Under the pieces are notes generated by a model. It was not told where the DNA came from. It saw only the letters and a list, made by a program, of their open reading frames with translations, and made no database searches. The translations under genes and the position numbers were made by a program. Positions 59,176 to 64,000 of a DNA stretch of 64,000 nucleotides are shown piece after piece. Numbering within the stretch: position 1 is the stretch's first letter; each line of letters opens with the position of its first letter. Location of the stretch: the NCBI RefSeq assembly GCF_000149955.1, contig NC_030993.1, positions 1,459,048 through 1,523,047 on the forward strand, written 5' to 3'. The stretch is from Fusarium oxysporum f. sp. lycopersici 4287. Its lineage: Eukaryota > Ascomycota > Sordariomycetes > Hypocreales > Nectriaceae.

Positions 59176-62038
59176 TTAATCGTCTTCTTCCATGATGTTG
59201 CGGTTAAAGAATCCATGGATCTGTCGTCCAGCCGTTGTGCCGACCAAAGGTGTCAATTCTTGGACCGTCATGTTGGCAACTTCACGAATATTCTCAGTCT
59301 TGAGCACCAGATTCTTGATGTTTTGTGGAGTCACGCCCGGCACGATGGCAAGCATATCCTGGGGCTCCTGATTAAAGGCCTGCTCCTCGGCCCTTGTATC
59401 CTTATCCAAGCCAGCCCTGACAGCGGCTATCGGATCTGGCTCTACCTCCTGAGTCTTGAGGGACTCAAAGATCTCGGCCGTCTGGTACGGAGACGAAGAC
59501 CAGATGATTCGTAACTTGGGAAATGCCAGGGTCAGTAATACTAACTTGGATTGGAGGTCGGATGACATGTTGGTGGGTGCAACACTGTTCAAGCTTCCAG
59601 ATAAATCGGCAAATGGCTCCAGAGTGAAGGACTTGTTCTGGTCAAACTCGATGAGCAGCATCACGCTTTTGTAGTACTGAAACATAGTCTCGGCTTGACT
59701 GTAGAGCCGACCATCCTTGAATGACGAGATCAAATCACTGATAGATTTGCGTTCTACACAGATATTTGGTGATAGGATGTAATCACCAACTGTGAGCATG
59801 CATGGTACAATGATCATAGAGCGGCCGTGGAGAAGAGACGGTAGAGAGGATCGGAATTCTCGTACGTCTACCACAACACGTGGCGGCTCAGCTGTTGCTG
59901 CCAGCCTTCCACCACCAGCAATACGTGTGTTGACGGTACGGAGAAAAGCCTCTTCAGGATCCTCAGCCGGGTCCACGGTCATGACAAGGGACATGCTTGC
60001 TCTCTCCTTGATGAGTTTCGTAAATGCATCTTTCTCTCGCCGAACAGATGAAAGGTATTTCTGCTCCTCCACTGAGCCACCATAGTACATAAAGTATACC
60101 CTCACGTTCCTGTCGTTATGCGATGATCGGTACACTTCAACTCGACGAATAAAGGCAGCGTCCGGCTCATACATAATTATGTATCGCGGTTTGGTTTCCT
60201 CGAGGACATGCTCGTCCTGATCCCCATCATATGCGTGGATGACGACTAGGTCTTGCATATCATATAGTTTGAAGTATTCCTCCATGTTGTCGAGGGGATC
60301 TGCTACAACGTCTTCTTTCTGCTGTGCTTCCTCTTCTGTGATCTGTACCTCAGCCATGAGATCGGCAACTTCTCCCGGTTTCTCAATGTACTGCATGATA
60401 CTGCCATTCTCAGCACGACCCATGCTTACGCCAACATTTCCCCCGCCGCGCACTCGTCGCCGCTTGTTTGCAGGAGCCTTTCCGCCTCTTGACCCTGCAA
60501 AACCTGGACGAGTGTCCGTGGCTCCATTCAGGGCCTTCTGGTTCTCTGAAAAGAGAGTGGCGCTGACCTGAGCAAATTGTCTCTTCCATTTCAAGTAGTT
60601 CCTCAATCGCCTTCGCATCATGAAAGCTGAAGAGGGCCTGTCTTCATCTTCATCGTCCTCACTTGATCGTTTCTCCGTCTTGGGCTTGACGTGCATGGTT
60701 TGTAAGAAGTCTCGCAACTGCCTGCAAGTATCGGTATTTGAGCACATGATCAGGATGGTGCCGTTGGAGTCGTCTCGAACTGGGGGCTCAAAGTACAGAT
60801 CGCGATCAATTTCCTCCAGGACCTCAGCTAAAAGCGCCCACTTGGGTAGCTCTTCGAGAACAGGCCTTAGAGAGTCGATGTTATCTTCCCGAGCCGCATC
60901 CTTGGCACTAGCGGAATATACTCTTCGTCTTGCCGTGTCGAAAATGGTCTGAGCAGCATCAAGGAAAAGCCACGGTGATTGGGTTTGTCGGGTCGATCCT
61001 GGAGGCGGGGAGTGAGCGGCATGAATGGTATCCAAATGCTGAAGGAACGAAACAGCATCATATGACAGAATAGAGTTGAGCATGGCTCTGAGAACAGTCA
61101 AGTCATTCACAATCTGTTTCGTCTTCCAGCTCACACGGTGCCAGTTGGGATCTAACTGTCTTCGAACCATGATGTCAAAGTTCTTGAGAAGAGCGCTGTC
61201 GAGGTTCCAATCGTCCATTTCCAGGCCACTGTTACCTTTCTTGAGCTCGTGAATACTGACTTCAACACATTCCATTATGGCGTTTTGAATCTCACGCATC
61301 GAGTCTGTCATAGGGACTTCGAGTTCGATAACTTCGGCCTTCTTCTTCCCTTCCAGAGATTGCGCGACTGTGACGTGAAATCGAGGCCAGAGCGAGGCTT
61401 TACGCAGAAAGAGGTTTCTCATCATAGTAGCCAAGGGCGAGAAGCCAGTGGTGAAGGGATCGGGGTTATCCGAAAAGGCTTTAAGAAACCCAATCTTGTT
61501 CTTTTGACGGTAAACTCTCAAAATGAAGGCCTCGAGGGATGTTGCGACAACGCGATCGGCATGAAGAACAATAAGACCTGTAATTGATTCAGGATTCAGC
61601 AAACCTGTGAGAAGGTCCACCACTAGAATACGCGATGTGATGCTGAAGATTCCGCCTCCAGAGTACATCTTTTCCCTGGCGCCGACGCTTTGAAAGTCTG
61701 TGTTCACGACTGTCAGGCCACGCGCTTTCGGGGACATGCTGATGGCTGCATGTTCAGCCAATGCTTCTCCAATCCAGCCATTTTCTCGTTCATCAGCGGC
61801 GACTATAACAATTAAATTGTTTCCGCCGGCGTCATACGAATGGAGGAGATTGTTGACAAGACGCATCAACCCCAGGCCGCGTGCGATAATGACAAGCTCA
61901 TCTTCGGCACGAAGCTCCTGGAACAGAGTCTGTTGGTATTCCTAAACCAATGAGCCAGGGATCATACTTCAAAGTCATGGAAAAACCTACGAGTGGGAGT
62001 GAAAGCTTCACTGGTTGGGGAGCATTACTTGCAGACAT
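59176..62038 (-). CDS. RAD1: DNA repair endonuclease RAD1/XPF (ERCC4 family)
   Basis: This is the catalytic subunit of the structure-specific endonuclease Rad1-Rad10 (XPF-ERCC1), which cuts 5' of lesions in nucleotide excision repair and resolves recombination intermediates. Exons 61991-62038 (16 codons, MSASNAPQPVKLSLPL) and 59176-61941 give 937 aa. The N-terminal inactive helicase-like part starts EYQQTLFQELRAEDELVIIA and LLHSYDAGGNNLIVIVAADE. The ERCC4 nuclease domain carries VVVDVREFRSSLP, GDYILSP and the active-site ERKSISDL (ERKxxxD, near residue 746). The C-terminal helix-hairpin-helix region contains MLAIVPGVTPQNIKNLV and ELTPLVGTTAGRQIHGFF. All key catalytic residues are present. The Neurospora orthologue is mus-38. 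Confidence 0.97.
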
Positions 62039-63165
62039 GCGGGCCACCTAAATGTTGGTGTTGACAGACGATGTGTTGAAGGGGGTTGAAATGAATAAGT
62101 CGTGAATGATGTATTGAAGATCTTAGCGGGGAGCTAGAGCCATGGCGGGGAATATGTAAGTTGCATGCATAAGACAGAGTGGCCATGATGGAAATGAATG
62201 CCGATTGGTAATTTTAGTACCCATAGATGGTTTTCGAGACAAAATAAAAAGCATTCGCTGTGCATTTTTTCTTTCTTTTTTTCTTTTTTTTTATGATAAT
62301 CAATATGTTGTGCTGATCCTGTTTGTCGGCCTGTCTCATAACAGTGACAGCATCACCTCCTCGCCATTTGAGATTGACCTGCGCCAGCTTAGCACATGGG
62401 CTGGTGTCTGCTTAGATGCCATCTGTTTTATATTCATATGAGAGCTCGTGTCGCATATCGGGACTGACATGCTGGCGAAACTACTGCAAAACATTGAAAT
62501 TATATGCAGCTCATCGTTCCTTAAAATACAAGGACCATGGCCAAGTCCCTAGTCTATTCGGTAGCCGCGCTATTTCAGAAGTCATGATAAGATGAATACA
62601 GCTTAAAACCTTTGAATTCTTGGAACTCTCCAGACATCACAAAGAGGTGCATACTCTGTCAGTGTAGATTGAACACCGCCTCGGACTTCTGCATTCCTTC
62701 TGTTTCTCATTCCTAAGACCAACCTGGCCAATTTGTGATACCTATTCGTCCTTGATTTTCTTATTAGTGATATCCACTTACACACATTGTGCACACCATA
62801 ACCACCATCTCCACGTCATTGTTCAAGATCCTGCAGTGTCCTAGATAGCACCTAGCCATGCAGTGATCTCAACAGTCGGCTGTTTTTGGACCGCGGGACC
62901 AATAAGAAGTTGTATGCACCCTCTTGTGACACTTCCCTAAAGAGTCTGCGTTTCTGGTTGTCGCAACATGCGCCACAGAATGGTCTTACGTAGTCTGGCC
63001 AGAGAAGACGACGTCATCGCTTCATGATATGGGCCAGCGACTACAAAAGGACGTTGACGACCTAGATTTGAGCAGCCACAGGATCTCGAATCAACCCGAC
63101 AGAGAAACTAGATCACGACAAGAACTTTGAACTTTCTTAAATCAATCACCAAAACAACCATCAGA
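62039..63165. other. Intergenic upstream of RAD1 and of the 62-aa protein gene
   Basis: About 1.1 kb between divergent starts. A pyrimidine tract lies at about 62264-62293. No gene recognised. Confidence 0.5.
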
Positions 63166-63414
63166 ATGACTGGCACCGAGCAACAGAAGGAGGCGAGTTG
63201 ACTGTGCTGGAGCCTTCGTTTCTGAACCCAATACTGACCGTTTTCTCAATAGGGCGAGAAGCAATTCTCCATCCAACCCATCAAGGATGAGGCCAAGGAC
63301 AAGGTCTCTGCTTTTAACGCTCATCCTGGACCCGCCGTACCCAAGGATATGCCCCAAGAAGAGGGCACCAAGGAGGAGCGCAAGGCCAAGATGGAGGCTC
63401 TGAACAAGAAATAA
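63166..63414 (+). CDS. Small hydrophilic protein of 62 aa with apparent GC-AG intron
   Basis: Exon 1 (63166-63192, MTGTEQQKE) and exon 2 (63253-63414) encode 62 aa, mostly charged and without hydrophobic core: GEKQFSIQPIKDEAKDKVSA, FNAHPGPAVPKDMPQEEGTK, EERKAKMEALNKK. Short fungal proteins with an HPGPAIPKD-type core and an EGTKEER tail are common and uncharacterised. Reading through exon 1 hits TGA after GAGGCGAGT, so an intron is needed. The only in-frame join to the good acceptor (CTGAC branch, TCAATAG) uses GAG|GCGAGT, a GC donor. Immediately after the stop is a perfect 9-bp hairpin. I infer a disordered protein; the role is unknown. Confidence 0.75.
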
Positions 63415-63419
63415 GCGGT

Positions 63420-63440
63420 CGACTTCTGTGGCAGAAGTCG
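63420..63440 (+). other. Perfect 9-bp hairpin six bases after the stop codon
   Basis: CGACTTCTG, loop TGG, CAGAAGTCG. The stem is fully paired and lies in the 3' UTR of the 62-aa protein gene. Confidence 0.75.
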
Positions 63441-63898
63441 CTTTGTTGACATGACTGTATGACTATACATGGATTTGGGACTGGGTTACTTTACGATTTA
63501 TTTATACAACACCAAGACATTTTGTCATGACTTGCATTGGAACGTGTCGATTGCTAATCGTAGTCTCATGCTGGCATCATGGCACTGACCAACGGCAGCC
63601 TCGGAACCCCCTGCTGACACACAGCCATCCAATATCTGCCCCCTCATCATTAGTAGTCTAGATTTGGAGCCGAGACAAGGCTCGTACGGTCAGACACTGG
63701 GGTTTTCATGAAGACTTGAAGTAATATCAGAATATAGATATTTACATACACCCAGAGCTCTGTATGTGAGCATTCATTCTCGCGTTCTCCTAAGATGTTC
63801 CGTTTTTCTATCGATGGCCAGCAGAACATCATCTTCATAACACCCGACTCAACAGCCTAGATGCCCCAATAAGCTCCACTAGGCGCCTGCAGTTATCT

Positions 63899-63930
63899 AC
63901 CTTAGTACCTTAGGTAGGTACCTAGATAGG
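63899..63930. repeat. TACCTAGG-type palindromic cluster
   Basis: ACCTTAGTACCTTAGGTAGG overlaps TAGGTAGGTACCTAGATAGG; the core AGGTACCT is a perfect palindrome. Confidence 0.6.
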
Positions 63931-64000
63931 CTGCTAAACTCTGGCTGCCCAACAGTCGACTGGTGCCCTGCGAATTTTCTAGAACCTGGCAAAGTGGCTG

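Larger units (their letters stand above)
63415..64000. other. 3' flank, no gene
   Basis: It contains the hairpin at 63420-63440 and TACCTAGG palindromes at 63899-63930; nothing else recognised up to the window end. Confidence 0.5.

Overview
The window is nuclear DNA of a filamentous ascomycete, most likely a Sordariomycete of the Hypocreales and probably Fusarium-like. The genes are monocistronic on both strands and mostly carry short (about 48-60 nt) GT-AG introns with CTAAC/CTGAC-type branch sites. Most recognisable proteins are single-copy eukaryotic housekeeping proteins with filamentous-fungal sequence character. No bacterial, viral or CRISPR features, rRNA or tRNA were seen. There are two assembly gaps (49451-49895 and 52161-52277).

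Layout. 0.5-2.5 kb: NAC beta subunit and the bc1 assembly factor CBP4 (both minus). 5-7.9 kb: a Sel1-repeat, CAAX-tailed chitin-synthase activator of the SKT5/Chs4 type, whose reading frame is broken by one apparent extra A. 9.5-13.5 kb: a large MFS transporter diverging from a mitochondrial thioredoxin-like protein. 14.6-16.7 kb: Elongator subunit ELP6 converging on ribosomal protein eL37. 17.8-20.3 kb: an OPT oligopeptide transporter. 22.6-23.4 kb: a UCH-family deubiquitinase. 23.4-32.2 kb: a gene-poor stretch that ends in a pyrimidine-rich leader. 32.3-34.7 kb: a ketopantoate-reductase-like protein with a long disordered tail. 35.9-36.8 kb: a secreted, probably GPI-anchored protein. 37.9-42 kb: DASH subunit HSK3, an RNase P Rpr2/Rpp21 subunit, and the RNA helicase SUB2, the last two divergent. 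42-49.4 kb: a second gene-poor stretch. 49.9-51.7 kb: a Pho85-type cyclin whose 5' end lies in the gap. 52.1-55 kb: an unidentified gene broken by the second gap, then an F-box-like protein. 55.6-57.4 kb: mitochondrial Mg2+ channel MRS2. 58.4 kb: a 73-aa protein with a predicted dual-acylation N-terminus. 59.2-62 kb: the repair nuclease RAD1/XPF. 63.2 kb: a 62-aa stress-type small protein with an apparent GC-AG intron.

The genes do not form a pathway cluster. This looks like an ordinary housekeeping region of a fungal chromosome arm, separated by long intergenic stretches that carry dispersed TACCTAGGTA-type palindromes. The observations most worth a second look are the 529-nt first intron of SUB2, which contains two back-to-back perfect hairpins; the broken frame in the chitin-synthase activator; the small acylated protein; and a perfect 9-bp hairpin just after the stop codon of the last gene. 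I found no convincing new multi-gene system.
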